From Nitrospirota bacterium (GTDB lineage Bacteria; Nitrospirota; Nitrospiria; Nitrospirales; Nitrospiraceae): a stretch of DNA of 64,000 nt. The first letter of the stretch is position 1; each line of letters opens with the position of its first letter. The stretch spans positions 1 through 64,000 of the forward strand of contig JAUXVD010000009.1 in assembly GCA_030684575.1 (NCBI GenBank), read 5' to 3'. The notes under the pieces were generated by a model. It saw only the letters and a list, made by a program, of their open reading frames with translations, was not told where the DNA came from and made no database searches. Made by a program: the position numbers and the translations under genes. Of this stretch, positions 47,428 to 56,939 are shown in pieces.

Positions 47428-47901
47428 ATGAAAGTCATTCTACAAGAAACGATGGAAGGGGTCGGCCACCTCGGCGATCTCCTCGATGTCAAAGACGGAT
47501 ACGCACGGAACTTTCTACTTCCTCGCAAAAAAGCAGTACTAGCCGACAGCCGCAGCATCAAAGCGTTTGAGCATATCAAGCGCGTGGCGGTCGAGCGGGC
47601 AAAGAAAGAAAAAGTCGAGATCGAAACCCATGCCAAGAGCATTTCCGCCGTGTCCCTTACAGTGGAAACCAAGGTCGGCAAGGACGACAAGATGTTCGGA
47701 TCGGTCACGGTCAAGGACATTGCAGAAGGATTAGCCGAAAAAGGATTCGTAGTGGATCGGCGCAAGATCCAGCTGGAACAGCCGATCAAAGAACTCGGCA
47801 CCTTCACTGTGCCGATCAAGCTCCCGCGAGATGTGACCGCAACGGTAGTCATCCACGTCGTGAAGATACAGGAAGCCGAAGCGGCCCCAGCCGAGGCCTA
47901 A
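47428..47901 (+). CDS. rplI: 50S ribosomal protein L9
   Basis: 157 aa. [32 protein letters not shown] (described in pieces) is the L9 N-terminal domain, linked by a helix to the C-terminal domain containing [20 protein letters not shown] 47428 sits 8 bases from AAGGAG; the ATG at 47422 is too close to it. The first gene of the rplI-glyA-nrdR run; the usual rpsF and rpsR partners are not beside it. Confidence 0.96.
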   Translation: MKVILQETMEGVGHLGDLLDVKDGYARNFLLPRKKAVLADSRSIKAFEHIKRVAVERAKKEKVEIETHAKSISAVSLTVETKVGKDDKMFGSVTVKDIAEGLAEKGFVVDRRKIQLEQPIKELGTFTVPIKLPRDVTATVVIHVVKIQEAEAAPAEA

Positions 47902-47917
47902 GAGGGAATACGTCGTC

Positions 47918-49180
47918 ATGAACGATGCGGTTGGTTCCTTAGACGCACTCAAAACCACAGACCCGGATGTCTATGCTGCAATTGCCGCCGAGGAGGAGCG
48001 TCAGCGTCACAAGCTGCTCCTGATCGCCTCGGAGAATTTCGCCAGCCCCGCGGTCCTAGCCGCTCAGGGCTCCCTCATGACGAACAAGTACGCCGAAGGG
48101 TACCCGGGTAAACGGTACTATGGCGGCTGTCAACATGTGGACACCGTTGAATCGCTCGCCATCGATCGCTGTAAGCAAATATTCGGCGCCGAGCACGTGA
48201 ACGTGCAGCCCCACTCGGGATCGCAGGCCAATATGGCGGCCTACTTCTCCGTGCTGAAAGCCGGCGACACCATCCTGGGGATGGACCTCGCGCAAGGCGG
48301 TCACCTCACTCATGGTAGCAAGGTCAATTTTTCAGGCATCCTGTTTCGCGCATTTTCCTATGGTGTGGATCGTGAAACCGAAACCATCAACTATGACGCG
48401 GTACAGAAGCTGGCAGAAGAATGCCGGCCCCGTATGCTCGTCGTAGGCGCCAGCGCCTATGCGCGAACCCTGGACTTCCCACGATTCCAACAGATCGCCA
48501 AATCAGTTGGTGCCTATTTGATGGTCGACATCGCCCATATCGCCGGCCTGATCGCTGCGGGACTCCACCCGAATCCTGTCCCCTATGCCGACTTTGTCAC
48601 GACGACGACCCACAAAACCCTGAGGGGACCCCGTGGTGGTGTCGTCATGTGCAAGGCCGAACATGCAAAAGCGGTCGACAAGTTTATCTTCCCAGGAATG
48701 CAAGGCGGGCCCTTGATGCACGTGATCGCTGCTAAGGCCGTCGCGTTCAAGGAGGCGCTCTCGCCCTCGTTTACGCGGTACCAACAGCAGGTCATCGCCA
48801 ATGCAAAAGTCCTGGCCCAAGGGCTCCTCGACCGAGGATATAAGATCGTCTCGGGCGGTACGGATACGCATCTCATGCTGGTCAATCTATCCAACAAAGG
48901 TATTACCGGCAAAGAGGCGGATGCCGCGTTGGACGCCGCCGGCATTATCGTGAACAAGAACGCCGTGCCCTACGACGAGAAACCCCCAGCCGTGGCCAGT
49001 GGGATTCGACTGGGAACTCCCATTGTCTCGACCAGAGGGATGCGGGAAACCGAGATGAAAGAGATTGTAGACTTGGTCGACCAGGTACTGCAGCATCGAC
49101 AAGATCCCGCAATGCTCGAGAAAGTTCGTTCGCAGGCCAAAGCGCTCTGCAGCCGCTTTCCAATCTTTCACACCTACTAA
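47918..49180 (+). CDS. glyA: Serine hydroxymethyltransferase
   Basis: 420 aa with [46 protein letters not shown] and the PLP lysine motif [13 protein letters not shown]. It interconverts serine and glycine while charging tetrahydrofolate in the cytosol. It lies 16 bases after rplI and just before nrdR. Confidence 0.98.
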   Translation: MNDAVGSLDALKTTDPDVYAAIAAEEERQRHKLLLIASENFASPAVLAAQGSLMTNKYAEGYPGKRYYGGCQHVDTVESLAIDRCKQIFGAEHVNVQPHSGSQANMAAYFSVLKAGDTILGMDLAQGGHLTHGSKVNFSGILFRAFSYGVDRETETINYDAVQKLAEECRPRMLVVGASAYARTLDFPRFQQIAKSVGAYLMVDIAHIAGLIAAGLHPNPVPYADFVTTTTHKTLRGPRGGVVMCKAEHAKAVDKFIFPGMQGGPLMHVIAAKAVAFKEALSPSFTRYQQQVIANAKVLAQGLLDRGYKIVSGGTDTHLMLVNLSNKGITGKEADAALDAAGIIVNKNAVPYDEKPPAVASGIRLGTPIVSTRGMRETEMKEIVDLVDQVLQHRQDPAMLEKVRSQAKALCSRFPIFHTY

Positions 49181-49210
49181 GCCGCGTCAGACGGGGCAGG
49201 ATCACCGCCT

Positions 49211-49675
49211 GTGAAATGTCCGTTCTGCGATGAACTCGAAGACAAAGTCGTCGACTCGCGTATGGCGAAGGAAGGCGAAGTCATTCGCCGTCGGCGCGAA
49301 TGTCTCGGCTGCAAACGCCGCTACACAACCTACGAACGTGTTGAAGAAATCCTTCCCGTGGTGGTGAAAAAGGACGGCCGCCGGGAGTCGTTTGACCGCA
49401 GTAAGATTCTTGCCGGCCTCAAGAAAGCCTGTGAAAAACGGCCCATCAGCACGGCTACCATCGAAATGGTGACGGACCGTATTGAAAAACGCATTCAAGA
49501 GATGGGGGAGACAGAAATAGAAAGCCGGATCGTGGGCGAAGAGTTGATGAAAGAGCTGCATCAACTGGATCAGGTCGCCTATGTTCGCTTTGCCTCTGTC
49601 TACCGTGAATTTAAAGATATTGACCAGTTCATGGACGAGCTGAGAACGTTGGCTCAGCAACGCCGCGACCGGTGA
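49211..49675 (+). CDS. nrdR: Transcriptional repressor NrdR
   Basis: 154 aa, starting at GTG 49211. The N-terminal zinc ribbon uses Cys3, Cys6, Cys31 and Cys34 ([30 protein letters not shown]). The ATP-cone domain (about 48-138) begins [16 protein letters not shown]. It represses ribonucleotide reductase genes in response to dNTP/ATP levels. None of its target genes is in the window. Confidence 0.97.
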   Translation: MKCPFCDELEDKVVDSRMAKEGEVIRRRRECLGCKRRYTTYERVEEILPVVVKKDGRRESFDRSKILAGLKKACEKRPISTATIEMVTDRIEKRIQEMGETEIESRIVGEELMKELHQLDQVAYVRFASVYREFKDIDQFMDELRTLAQQRRDR

Positions 49676-49776
49676 GGGCCGCGGAACCCATTCTCTCTCC
49701 TCATCGTCCTCTCCCTATCCTTCCCTGGTTCGCCGGTTAACAACATGGTGCGGGTCCACTGTACGCAGGTATCAAC

Positions 49777-50892
49777 ATGCCGATAACCAAGCCCAAAGCC
49801 AAGACTCCCAAACGACCACGCAAGGCACATGCGCCAACTGGCACGCATGTCGCGATCATCGGCGCAGGTCGTGGCGGCACAGCACTGATTGAAATATTTG
49901 CAACAGACCCATTAGTGCAAATCGTCGGCGTGGCTGAAGTCCAGAAAAATGCACCGGGTATCGCACTGGCGAAACGGCTCGGTATCCCTGTGACTCGCGA
50001 TTACCGGAAGCTTCTGGATCTTGAACGGGTGGATCTCATCATTGACGTATCGGGCAATGCCAAAGTCTGGCAGTTACTCCAAGACTTTCACCGCATGGGC
50101 GTGACGATCATCGGCGGGGCGAGCGCGAAATTCATGTGGGAACTGATCGAGGCGCGCATCCGCGCCACGGCAGAAATCGAGAAGACCTTAAATAAATACC
50201 AATCGCTCTATCGGCTCTACGTCAAGGAAACGGGAGTTGCGGTGACGGAGGAACGTACGCGCATTGCCTGTGAAATGCACGACGGTCTTGTGCAGAGCTT
50301 AGCCGGGGTGAACTTCAAGCTGGATCTGAGCCAACAACTGATTCGAAAAGACCCGAAAGCCAGTCTAGCTACTTTGCGCGAAAGCAAAGCCCAGTTGAAA
50401 CTGGCCATCCAGGAGGCGCGGCAAGTCATTTTTAATCTTCGGCCGCTCCACTACGATAAGATGGAGCTGCTACCCGCCCTGACCAACTACCTCACCTCGT
50501 ACGAAATCCAGTATCACATCAAGACGCAGTTCCGCGTATCCGGCGATGAACAAATCTTGTTTCCTCGTACAAAGATCTTTCTCTTTCGTATTGTGCAAGA
50601 AGCCCTCAGCAACGTGGAGAGACATGCAAAAGCGACTCGAGTCACCGTGGAACTAGACATCGACCCCGAACGGCTCCGTATCACGATCGGGGACAACGGC
50701 GTGGGATTCGACATGGACACGGTGCTACGTGATCCCGATAAATGGGATCACTTCGGGATTCGAGGCATTCTGGAACGGGCTCGCCTGGTAGGAGGCGAGG
50801 GCAAGATTGATTCAAAGAAAGGGCGGGGAACGACAATAGTCGTCGACGTCCCGTTGATGAAAAAGGAGACGAGAGCCGATGGAGAAGATTAA
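49777..50892 (+). CDS. Histidine kinase with N-terminal nucleotide-binding (Rossmann) domain
   Basis: 371 aa. The N-terminal domain (about 22-130) has a dinucleotide-fold loop VAIIGAGRGG (25-34) and a dehydrogenase-like continuation (LVQIVGVAEV, VDLIIDVSG). After a helical linker, a HisKA_3-type phosphoacceptor has His168 (CEMHDGLVQSLAGV) and the ATPase domain shows N-box EALSNVERHA and GDNGVGFD (305-312), then HFGIRGILERA. There is no membrane segment, so it is a soluble sensor that may read NAD(P)(H) or a related metabolite. It overlaps its regulator by 14 bases. Confidence 0.85.
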   Translation: MPITKPKAKTPKRPRKAHAPTGTHVAIIGAGRGGTALIEIFATDPLVQIVGVAEVQKNAPGIALAKRLGIPVTRDYRKLLDLERVDLIIDVSGNAKVWQLLQDFHRMGVTIIGGASAKFMWELIEARIRATAEIEKTLNKYQSLYRLYVKETGVAVTEERTRIACEMHDGLVQSLAGVNFKLDLSQQLIRKDPKASLATLRESKAQLKLAIQEARQVIFNLRPLHYDKMELLPALTNYLTSYEIQYHIKTQFRVSGDEQILFPRTKIFLFRIVQEALSNVERHAKATRVTVELDIDPERLRITIGDNGVGFDMDTVLRDPDKWDHFGIRGILERARLVGGEGKIDSKKGRGTTIVVDVPLMKKETRADGED

Positions 50893-51550
50893 GGTATTGA
50901 TCGCGGACGATCATCGGGTCGTGCGTGAAGGACTGGCCGCGATTCTCAAGACGAAAGACGACATTCTGATCGTGGGGGAAGCCCAGGATGGCATGGAAGC
51001 CGTCGAAAAGGTGAAAACGTTGGTACCTGACGTGGTACTCATGGACGTAAGCATGCCCAGAATGGGCGGGGTCGAAGCGACCAGACAGATTAAGCGTGAA
51101 TTCCCTCACATCGGCATCGTGGCCCTCACCATGTATGACGAGCAACAATACATCTTTGATTTAGTACGTGCCGGCGCCACCGGATATCTCTTGAAAGATT
51201 CTGAGTCCTCTCAGATCGTCGCCGCGATACGCGCAATCTACAAAGGTGAATCCCTCATCCATCCCTCAGTCGCAAGCAAGATTTTAGCGGAGTTCTCGTT
51301 GATGTCCCAGAAAAAGGGCAAGAAGCCAGGGTGGGTCGAGCACGATCTGACAGAGCGAGAGATCACCGTCCTACGGTTGGTTGCTGACGGCAAGACCAAC
51401 AAAGAAATTGCCAACAATTTGGATCTGAGCGAAAAAACCGTCAAGAACCATGTCCGGAATATTTTTCACAAGCTCCAAGTCTACGATCGGACACAGGCCG
51501 CCATCCTAGCCATTCGGAAAGGCCTCATCGAATTGGACCCTCGACCCTAG
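50879..51550 (+). CDS. NarL/FixJ-type response regulator
   Basis: 223 aa. The receiver domain has phospho-Asp56 (DVVLMDVSMPRMGG), acidic LIADDHR near residue 8 and Lys in YLLKDSE. A LuxR-type HTH (LTEREITVLRLVADGKTNKEIA, NLDLSEKTVKNHVRNI) lies at about 155-210. It is the cognate partner of the Rossmann kinase, by overlap. It may control the small-ORF chain downstream, but no binding site is proven. Confidence 0.93.
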   Translation: MEKIKVLIADDHRVVREGLAAILKTKDDILIVGEAQDGMEAVEKVKTLVPDVVLMDVSMPRMGGVEATRQIKREFPHIGIVALTMYDEQQYIFDLVRAGATGYLLKDSESSQIVAAIRAIYKGESLIHPSVASKILAEFSLMSQKKGKKPGWVEHDLTEREITVLRLVADGKTNKEIANNLDLSEKTVKNHVRNIFHKLQVYDRTQAAILAIRKGLIELDPRP

Positions 51551-51923
51551 CAGCTTGGTTCATGACAATATTTAAGGACACTTCTAAAAACTAGGGAAGC
51601 TTTCCCAAAATAAGAAAACAGTTCTGCGTCTCGCGTTCAAGCCTGGCTAGTTTCCTCTGTCAATCATTCCTATAAAAGAAAAACTTCCAAGCTCTAGCGG
51701 ATAGCTTTGTCGTACGACCTCACCGGCCTACCTCAGTCTAATCTAAAGAGGCGTTACCATCGATCAGAGTGCGGCTCTCTACACCTGGCGCTGACAATGC
51801 CGCCAACTGAGCAGCGAGCCCGCATGCGCAGCTTGCGCGGGATCGTGTAGGCGTGTAGGTTTGTGTTACATCAGAGATGATAAGACTGAAGAGGATGTAT
51901 TTGGGCTGGCCGAAGGACTCGCC
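51551..51923. other. Intergenic region before the small-ORF chain
   Basis: About 370 bases, AT-richer in the first part. A TATAAA at about 51671 could be a -10 element, but there is no convincing -35. GGGAA/TTCCC flank a short loop near 51594-51606. An open plus-strand frame extends into this region (from about 51795), but the best start for the next ORF is at 51924. No recognised gene. Confidence 0.4.
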
Positions 51924-52091
51924 ATGGGGGTACGCGTGGTGAGGAACGCCGAATCGTGGGCACTGTTCTATCTCAAGCACCAAAGGGAGGTTGAGGAAGT
52001 CCTGCAGTTCCTGGTCGATCGGGTCGATCGGACGCCGGAAACTGACTTCCAGGAACGGACAGGTGTAACGGGCAACGAGGTACAGACATGA
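51924..52091 (+). CDS. Small ORF 1 of the three-gene chain, 55 aa, unknown
   Basis: ATG 51924 is preceded by GAAGGACTCGCC, a good ribosome-binding site; an upstream TTG at 51861 would extend it to 76 aa. The peptide (MGVRVVRNAESWALFYLKHQ...) is helical and charged, with no signal, membrane helix or known domain. Its TGA overlaps the ATG of the next ORF (ATGA), a sign of coupled translation. Confidence 0.5.
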   Translation: MGVRVVRNAESWALFYLKHQREVEEVLQFLVDRVDRTPETDFQERTGVTGNEVQT

Positions 52092-52213
52092 GCGTCGAAG
52101 AGAATCGGAGAAAACCCAAGCCGGTGCTGATGGATACCTATTGTCCAGGTTATGATCTGCCTTATGATCAGTCGATGCGATATGGAAGATCGCAAGGAGT
52201 CTATGTGCCCTAA
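52088..52213 (+). CDS. Small ORF 2 of the chain, 41 aa, unknown
   Basis: It starts MSVEENRRKPKPVLMD and is rich in Tyr and Gly in its second half (TYCPGYDLPYDQSMRYG). The start is coupled to ORF 1 and GAGG lies 7 bases upstream. Its last codons contain the ribosome-binding site and ATG of ORF 3. It could itself be a modified-peptide substrate or a small partner; no family is recognised. Confidence 0.4.
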   Translation: MSVEENRRKPKPVLMDTYCPGYDLPYDQSMRYGRSQGVYVP

Positions 52214-52451
52214 AGAGAAAGATGACCAGCTAGAATGGAGTGGCCCTCGATCTGAGACCGGGAAGAAGCCCTACACACCGCCGCAACTTTTTCGAGTGGA
52301 GATCACCCCGGAACAAGCTATTCTGACGGCCTGCAGCCTGACGACAACCAGCGCGTTCAACGGGGGAAACCGGAGTTGCCGAGGTGCCGGTGGCGGACAA
52401 TGTAAGAACCGGTCAGGCAACAACGGCGACAGCGGCCCGCGCCAATCCTAA
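52203..52451 (+). CDS. RiPP-precursor-like peptide, 82 aa
   Basis: The ATG at 52203 follows AAGGAG by 3 bases and lies inside the end of ORF 2. Residues 21-45 (KKPYTPPQLFRVEIT followed by PEQAILTACS) match a leader-like pattern, K-P-Y-x-P-x-L-x-x-V-x-L-x-P-E-Q-A-x-L-x-x-C. I recall this pattern in small peptides near radical-SAM or PqqD-type genes. The tail (53-82) is rich in Gly, Asn, Ser and Arg, with Cys59 and Cys67, and looks like a core peptide. No modifying enzyme or transporter is in the window, so the RiPP assignment is inference. Confidence 0.55.
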   Translation: MCPKEKDDQLEWSGPRSETGKKPYTPPQLFRVEITPEQAILTACSLTTTSAFNGGNRSCRGAGGGQCKNRSGNNGDSGPRQS

Positions 52452-52762
52452 GTCACCCAATGGTGTCTCGGAATGGCAATCGAGTGGCGCGAGAGATCAT
52501 CCGAAAGAATGGCCGCCTCGTACGCACTCCTGATTTGCGGGGCGTTGCCCCTGGCGCTCCAAGGATATGACGCACAGAATTTCGGGAGAAAATAAACAGG
52601 GCATGATTGGAGAGAAACAGGCCTGTCCGTCCCAATATTCTGTCGGTATGGAGGGTACGAGTTGACGCGGGCGGAGGATCGAGGTGGTTGTGATCGACAA
52701 GAGATTCTGATGAATATTGTTACGTGGCCTCGTTGGTCTGGAGCTCGGACAGGAGAAACAAA
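52452..52762. other. Intergenic region before the antiporter gene
   Basis: About 310 bases. A hairpin GGGGC (52539-52543) / GCCCC (52547-52551) lies downstream of the RiPP-like gene, without a U-run. A 36-codon plus-strand ORF (52460-52570, MVSRNGNRVAREII...) lacks a ribosome-binding site and is not called. Nothing else was recognised. Confidence 0.4.
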
Positions 52763-54001
52763 TTGCCGCTAATCCATACGCTGACAATTCTGATCTGTCT
52801 GGCGGCACTGTTCAGCTATGTGAATCATCGTCTCTTGAAGCTGCCGATCACGATCGGGCTCATGGCAGTGGCGCTCGTCTTCTCTCTGGTGTTACTGGCA
52901 TTGGGTAAGCTGGGATTTGGGATTGAAGCAGAAGCGCAACGATTCATTGGCGCCATCGATTTCAACGAGGCGCTCATACACGGCATGTTGGGGTTTCTCC
53001 TCTTTGCCGGCGCCCTGCACGTCAAGCTGGATGAGCTGCTGGATCTCAAGTGGGTGATCGGCACGCTGGCCGTCGTGGGCACGATTTTATCGTGCCTGAT
53101 CATTGGCGGTCTGGGATACTTTTTGTTCGATCTCGTTGGTCTCCCTCTCCCCTTTCTCTATTGCCTATTATTCGGAGCATTGATTTCGCCGACCGATCCC
53201 ATCGCCGTGATGAGCATTCTCCGGCAGGCCCGCCTCCCGAAGGCACTCGAAATGAAAATCGTCGGAGAGTCGCTATTCAACGACGGCGTCGGCGTGGTGA
53301 TTTTTCTCGTCGTCTTGAATCTGTTGCCCAAGGCGTCGATCAGTGTGGGCGACGTCCTGCTGCTGTTTGCGGAAGAGGTGATCGGTGGCGTGGTCTTGGG
53401 TCTGACCCTTGGCTATGCCGCCTATCGTATGCTTCGGTCTGTCGATAACTATCAGGTCGAAATCTTGCTCACACTGGCCTTGGTGATGGGCAGCTTTGGC
53501 CTCGCGGACATCCTCCATACGTCCGGACCGATCGCCGTCGTGGTCGCGGGCCTATTGATCGGGAATCACGGCCGGCAATGGGCCATGTCCGACACGACGA
53601 GAGAGCATCTCGATAATTTCTGGGAATTGCTCGATGAGTTGCTGAATGCCGTGCTGTTCGTGCTCATCGGATTGGAAGTGCTGGTGCTGAACTTTCAGCA
53701 GTCGTATCTATTGGCTGGCCTGGTCGCCATTCCACTGGTGCTCGTAGCGCGCTGGATGAGCGTCTTCGTACAAGTGAAAGCCTTCAGCTTCGCCCGGGAA
53801 TTTAGCGAACGGACCATTACGATTCTGACATGGGGCGGGCTGCGCGGCGGAATTTCCGTGGCGTTAGCCTTGTCACTGCCGGTTGGACCGGAACGCGGCG
53901 CGTTGATCACGATTACCTATGCGGTGGTAGTCTTCTCGATTCTGGTACAGGGGCTCACGATCAATCGAGTACTAGGAGATCACGCCATGGGGGTAGAATA
54001 G
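52763..54001 (+). CDS. Na+/H+ antiporter, CPA1 (NhaP) family
   Basis: 412 aa from TTG 52763, chosen because AGGAGA lies 6 bases upstream; a longer frame starts at 52724. About twelve membrane helices are visible, with the CPA1 hallmarks [17 protein letters not shown] and [18 protein letters not shown] (the DG pair expected in the transport site), and [18 protein letters not shown]. It exchanges Na+ or K+ for H+ across the inner membrane. The SOD pair follows, after 82 bases. Confidence 0.92.
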   Translation: MPLIHTLTILICLAALFSYVNHRLLKLPITIGLMAVALVFSLVLLALGKLGFGIEAEAQRFIGAIDFNEALIHGMLGFLLFAGALHVKLDELLDLKWVIGTLAVVGTILSCLIIGGLGYFLFDLVGLPLPFLYCLLFGALISPTDPIAVMSILRQARLPKALEMKIVGESLFNDGVGVVIFLVVLNLLPKASISVGDVLLLFAEEVIGGVVLGLTLGYAAYRMLRSVDNYQVEILLTLALVMGSFGLADILHTSGPIAVVVAGLLIGNHGRQWAMSDTTREHLDNFWELLDELLNAVLFVLIGLEVLVLNFQQSYLLAGLVAIPLVLVARWMSVFVQVKAFSFAREFSERTITILTWGGLRGGISVALALSLPVGPERGALITITYAVVVFSILVQGLTINRVLGDHAMGVE

Positions 54002-54083
54002 ACGAGCGTTCTATCCAGCCGATAGATGGAATGTCCCTATTCGTTGTGCCAATCGCAATGAACATACGAAAGGAAGCCAACTC

Positions 54084-54716
54084 ATGACCTATCGAGTGAA
54101 GCGTTTCGACCATCTAAAGGGCCTGCGGGATTTCAGCGATCAGTTAATGGCCAACCACCTTACGCTCTACCAGGGGTACGTGAAAAATACGAACCAGTTG
54201 GCAGCGCTTCTCTTGAACATGGTGAAGCTCGGAAAGGCCAATACGATGGAATATGCCGAGCTAAAGCGGCGGTTCGGCTGGGAGTTCAACGGCATGAGGC
54301 TCCATGAGCTGTATTTCGAAAATCTTTCCAAGCGGCCGGTTCCTATTCGGAAGACATCCCCGCTATACGAAAAGCTTTGGCAGGACTTTAATCAGTTCAG
54401 CAGCTGGGAACGAGGGTTCATGGGGGTCGGCGGTATGCGGGGTATCGGATGGGCGGTGCTCACCCGTGATCCAGCGACTGGCCACCTGTTCAATGTCTGG
54501 ATGGACGAACACGACGCAGGATTTTTGGTGGGGTCAACGCCATTGCTCGTCATGGACGTGTTCGAACATGCCTACCTGCAAGAGTTCGGCATGAATCGGA
54601 CTGCGTATGTGCAGGCCTTTATGAAGGCGATCGATTGGTCGGTGGTGGAACGGCGGTTCGAGGGGGCTGCATTGCCCCCACTCCAACCGGTCTCGGTCAG
54701 AAAAAAGGCATCATGA
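54084..54716 (+). CDS. Fe/Mn superoxide dismutase family protein (copy 1)
   Basis: 210 aa. Candidate metal ligands are His25 (NHLTLYQGYVKNTN), His74 (MRLHELYFENL), Asp158 and His162 (MDVFEHAY), and the C-terminus has the family's AFMKAIDW. The classical HHxxHHxxYV is replaced by NHLTLYQGYV, a divergent branch, so activity is not certain. No signal peptide, so cytosolic. The stop overlaps copy 2 as ATGA. Same length as copy 2. Confidence 0.75.
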   Translation: MTYRVKRFDHLKGLRDFSDQLMANHLTLYQGYVKNTNQLAALLLNMVKLGKANTMEYAELKRRFGWEFNGMRLHELYFENLSKRPVPIRKTSPLYEKLWQDFNQFSSWERGFMGVGGMRGIGWAVLTRDPATGHLFNVWMDEHDAGFLVGSTPLLVMDVFEHAYLQEFGMNRTAYVQAFMKAIDWSVVERRFEGAALPPLQPVSVRKKAS

Positions 54717-55345
54717 ATGATTACAGCGCGAAAGCTTTCGACCATCTCTTTACGTTGCCCGGGTTCAGCGAACAGTCCGTGCGTACACACCTGACGCTCT
54801 ATCAGGGCTACGTGAACAATACCAACTTGCTTGCCGAAATGATGCGTGAGTGGCTGACAGTCGGGAAAAGCGGCACGATCGAATGGGCGGAGGTGAAGCG
54901 GCGGTTCGCCTGGGAGTTCAACGGCATGCGGCTCCATGAATTGTATTTTGAGAACCTCACGGCGACGGCGATGGCCTTGGATCACCAGTCAACACTCTAT
55001 CAAAAAATCGAAGCCGACTTCGGCCCCTATGAGCTGTGGGAGCGAGGGTTCAAAGGAACAGGTGGGATGCGCGGTGTCGGATGGGTCATTCTGGCATTCG
55101 AGCCATACACCGGCCGATTGTTTAATGTATGGATGGACGAGCACGATACCGGTCTGTTGCTGGGAACACAACCGCTCCTCGTCATGGATATGTTCGAGCA
55201 CGCGTATCTCCCGGATTACGGGTTGAAGCGTAACGACTATATTGAGTCATTTTTCAACGTGATCAATTGGGCTGAAGTTGAGAAACGGCTGGCGGTTTGT
55301 CTGAAGGACCAGCCCGCCGTTAAGGGCAGCTCCACTCCGGGCTAG
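54713..55345 (+). CDS. Fe/Mn superoxide dismutase family protein (copy 2)
   Basis: 210 aa from ATG 54713, overlapping the copy 1 stop; an earlier in-frame start at 54635 lies inside copy 1 and is rejected. Candidate ligands are His26 (THLTLYQGYVNNTN), His75 (MRLHELYFENL), Asp159 and His163 (MDMFEHAY). IESFFNVINWAEVEKRL matches the family C-terminus. Strong local identity to copy 1 indicates a tandem duplication; the two products may form a heterodimer or differ in metal use. Confidence 0.78.
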   Translation: MNDYSAKAFDHLFTLPGFSEQSVRTHLTLYQGYVNNTNLLAEMMREWLTVGKSGTIEWAEVKRRFAWEFNGMRLHELYFENLTATAMALDHQSTLYQKIEADFGPYELWERGFKGTGGMRGVGWVILAFEPYTGRLFNVWMDEHDTGLLLGTQPLLVMDMFEHAYLPDYGLKRNDYIESFFNVINWAEVEKRLAVCLKDQPAVKGSSTPG

Positions 55346-55562
55346 CCGTCTTCAATGCGACGATAGTAGGAAGCGCTATCCAGTCTACGAACGGACCGCA
55401 AACGGCGTCCAGCGCCACCGGCAGGGACGGGTAGCTGATGGCATCCAGTTAGCCAAAGCCCCTGCTCACGAGGATTGTCCGAGCCAGGAGAGCTGCGCGA
55501 TGCCAACGCACCAACTATCGATCTCTCGTACTAGGCATCCTCATACATTACGTCGTACTCGG

Positions 55563-56939
55563 TCATCTCTCCTGCTCCTGGTCCTTCCTTTCGTCAGGTG
55601 TTGCGGGACGGATACGCCGCGCGATGGCTTTCCGTCCAACCCAGATCAGAAGCGCTGACAATGCCAGGGAGACAGGCACGGTCAGCCCAGAGGCCGTGAC
55701 ATCGTCCGCGAGCCAGCCCGCTTGTGACAGCGCCTTCCAAACATAACTTGCGAGTCCCGTCAGGTAGTACGCGAGTACAATGACCGACAGGGCCTCGACT
55801 GTATGCTGAAGCACGGTTTGGTTTGTCGTGGTCTGGTCGACGCGACGGAGTAGCCGGATGTTTTGCTCTTGCAGTAACAAATCGGCTCGAGTGCGAATCA
55901 TGACAACCAGACCTTGGAAATCGCTTTTGAGCGCAGCGATCCGCCGCAGCAATTCTTGATAGCCGTCGACGATACCCGAAATGCGATGGAACACGTAATT
56001 TGACAGAGGGCGAAACGGCTGATGCGGCGTTTCCTGGAACGACCGAATCGTCGCTTCCACGATGGTGAGGTATGGACTGGTGGCTGCCAGTTTAAAGCGC
56101 ATAGATTCTGAAAGCCGGCTGACTTCGAGAAATCCAGTTCCCAGCTCCTTGACCCAACCGCTCAATGCCGAGGCCGTGGCTGACGGCAACTGTTCCATGA
56201 CAAGTGTTTGTTGTGTGAGATGGGCCCGCTCGAGTGCATGGATACGGTCGACGGCTTGAGCAAAGTCAGGCAGAGGGAGCAGGATCAAGTGGTAATAGTT
56301 CTCGATGGTCGCAATACCATCAACGACTTCGAGCATGTGTTGCCGTAGGGATTCCCGATTGGGGCCCATGACCAAATAGCGTTCTCGATCGGCGCCATCA
56401 GGGGTAAAACTCGTGAAAACCGAAACGTCATCCGCGAAGAGGCGGCTGCCGTATACCCGCGCTCCCGGCAGCATCATTCGAATCGTGTCGGCGGACCAGA
56501 CTGCGTCAGGATGGATGACGATATCGAGCGCGTTGATCTTCAGCCCAAATGGGGTGAACGGAAAGTTGAAGTCAGGATACGTCAATGGCCCGAACTGCAC
56601 CGGACTCGCTCCCTTTGCCGGAATGTGCCAGACCTGGTAGCTATAGTATTCGGTGTGTGTTTCCCAGACCACGATTAGCCGGTCTCCGTCCTGGTGGGTC
56701 AGCGCGCCGTAGCCGAACTGATCACCCATAAAGGTATCGTCTTCGCGAATTTCGAGGCAGCGGATGAGCTGTTCGAATTCCTGGCGTATAAGCACCCGTT
56801 CACGCGGGGGATTCGTCATACGATAGGAGGCATGATGAACATGCGCAGGCGCATCAACCCATTCATGCAGAAACCGCTTGGGTCGTTCGTGAATACGGTG
56901 AAGGAATGTTTGGCGAGGATCCATGGGCATCGTGGACAT
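55563..56939 (-). CDS. DUF3422 family membrane protein
   Basis: 458 aa from ATG 56939 (a TTG at 56963 is upstream). A DUF3422-like start HRIHERPKRFLHEWVDAPAHV, VVWETHTEYYSYQVW, SRLFADDVSVF and RRIAALKSDFQGLV are seen. Two C-terminal membrane helices (about 395-445, VLAYYLTGLASYVWKAL and LALSALLIWVGRKAI) anchor it, with a charged tail. The family function is unknown. It lies on the minus strand, convergent with the SOD pair. Confidence 0.85.
   Translation of the reverse strand: MSTMPMDPRQTFLHRIHERPKRFLHEWVDAPAHVHHASYRMTNPPRERVLIRQEFEQLIRCLEIREDDTFMGDQFGYGALTHQDGDRLIVVWETHTEYYSYQVWHIPAKGASPVQFGPLTYPDFNFPFTPFGLKINALDIVIHPDAVWSADTIRMMLPGARVYGSRLFADDVSVFTSFTPDGADRERYLVMGPNRESLRQHMLEVVDGIATIENYYHLILLPLPDFAQAVDRIHALERAHLTQQTLVMEQLPSATASALSGWVKELGTGFLEVSRLSESMRFKLAATSPYLTIVEATIRSFQETPHQPFRPLSNYVFHRISGIVDGYQELLRRIAALKSDFQGLVVMIRTRADLLLQEQNIRLLRRVDQTTTNQTVLQHTVEALSVIVLAYYLTGLASYVWKALSQAGWLADDVTASGLTVPVSLALSALLIWVGRKAIARRIRPATPDERKDQEQER

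Noticed and set aside
47091-47852. 253-codon minus-strand frame opposite rplI
   Set aside because: It is antisense to the ribosomal protein L9 gene and spans its promoter, with no domain.
52460-52570. 36-codon plus-strand ORF after the RiPP-like gene
   Set aside because: No Shine-Dalgarno and no overlap with the chain; composition does not stand out.
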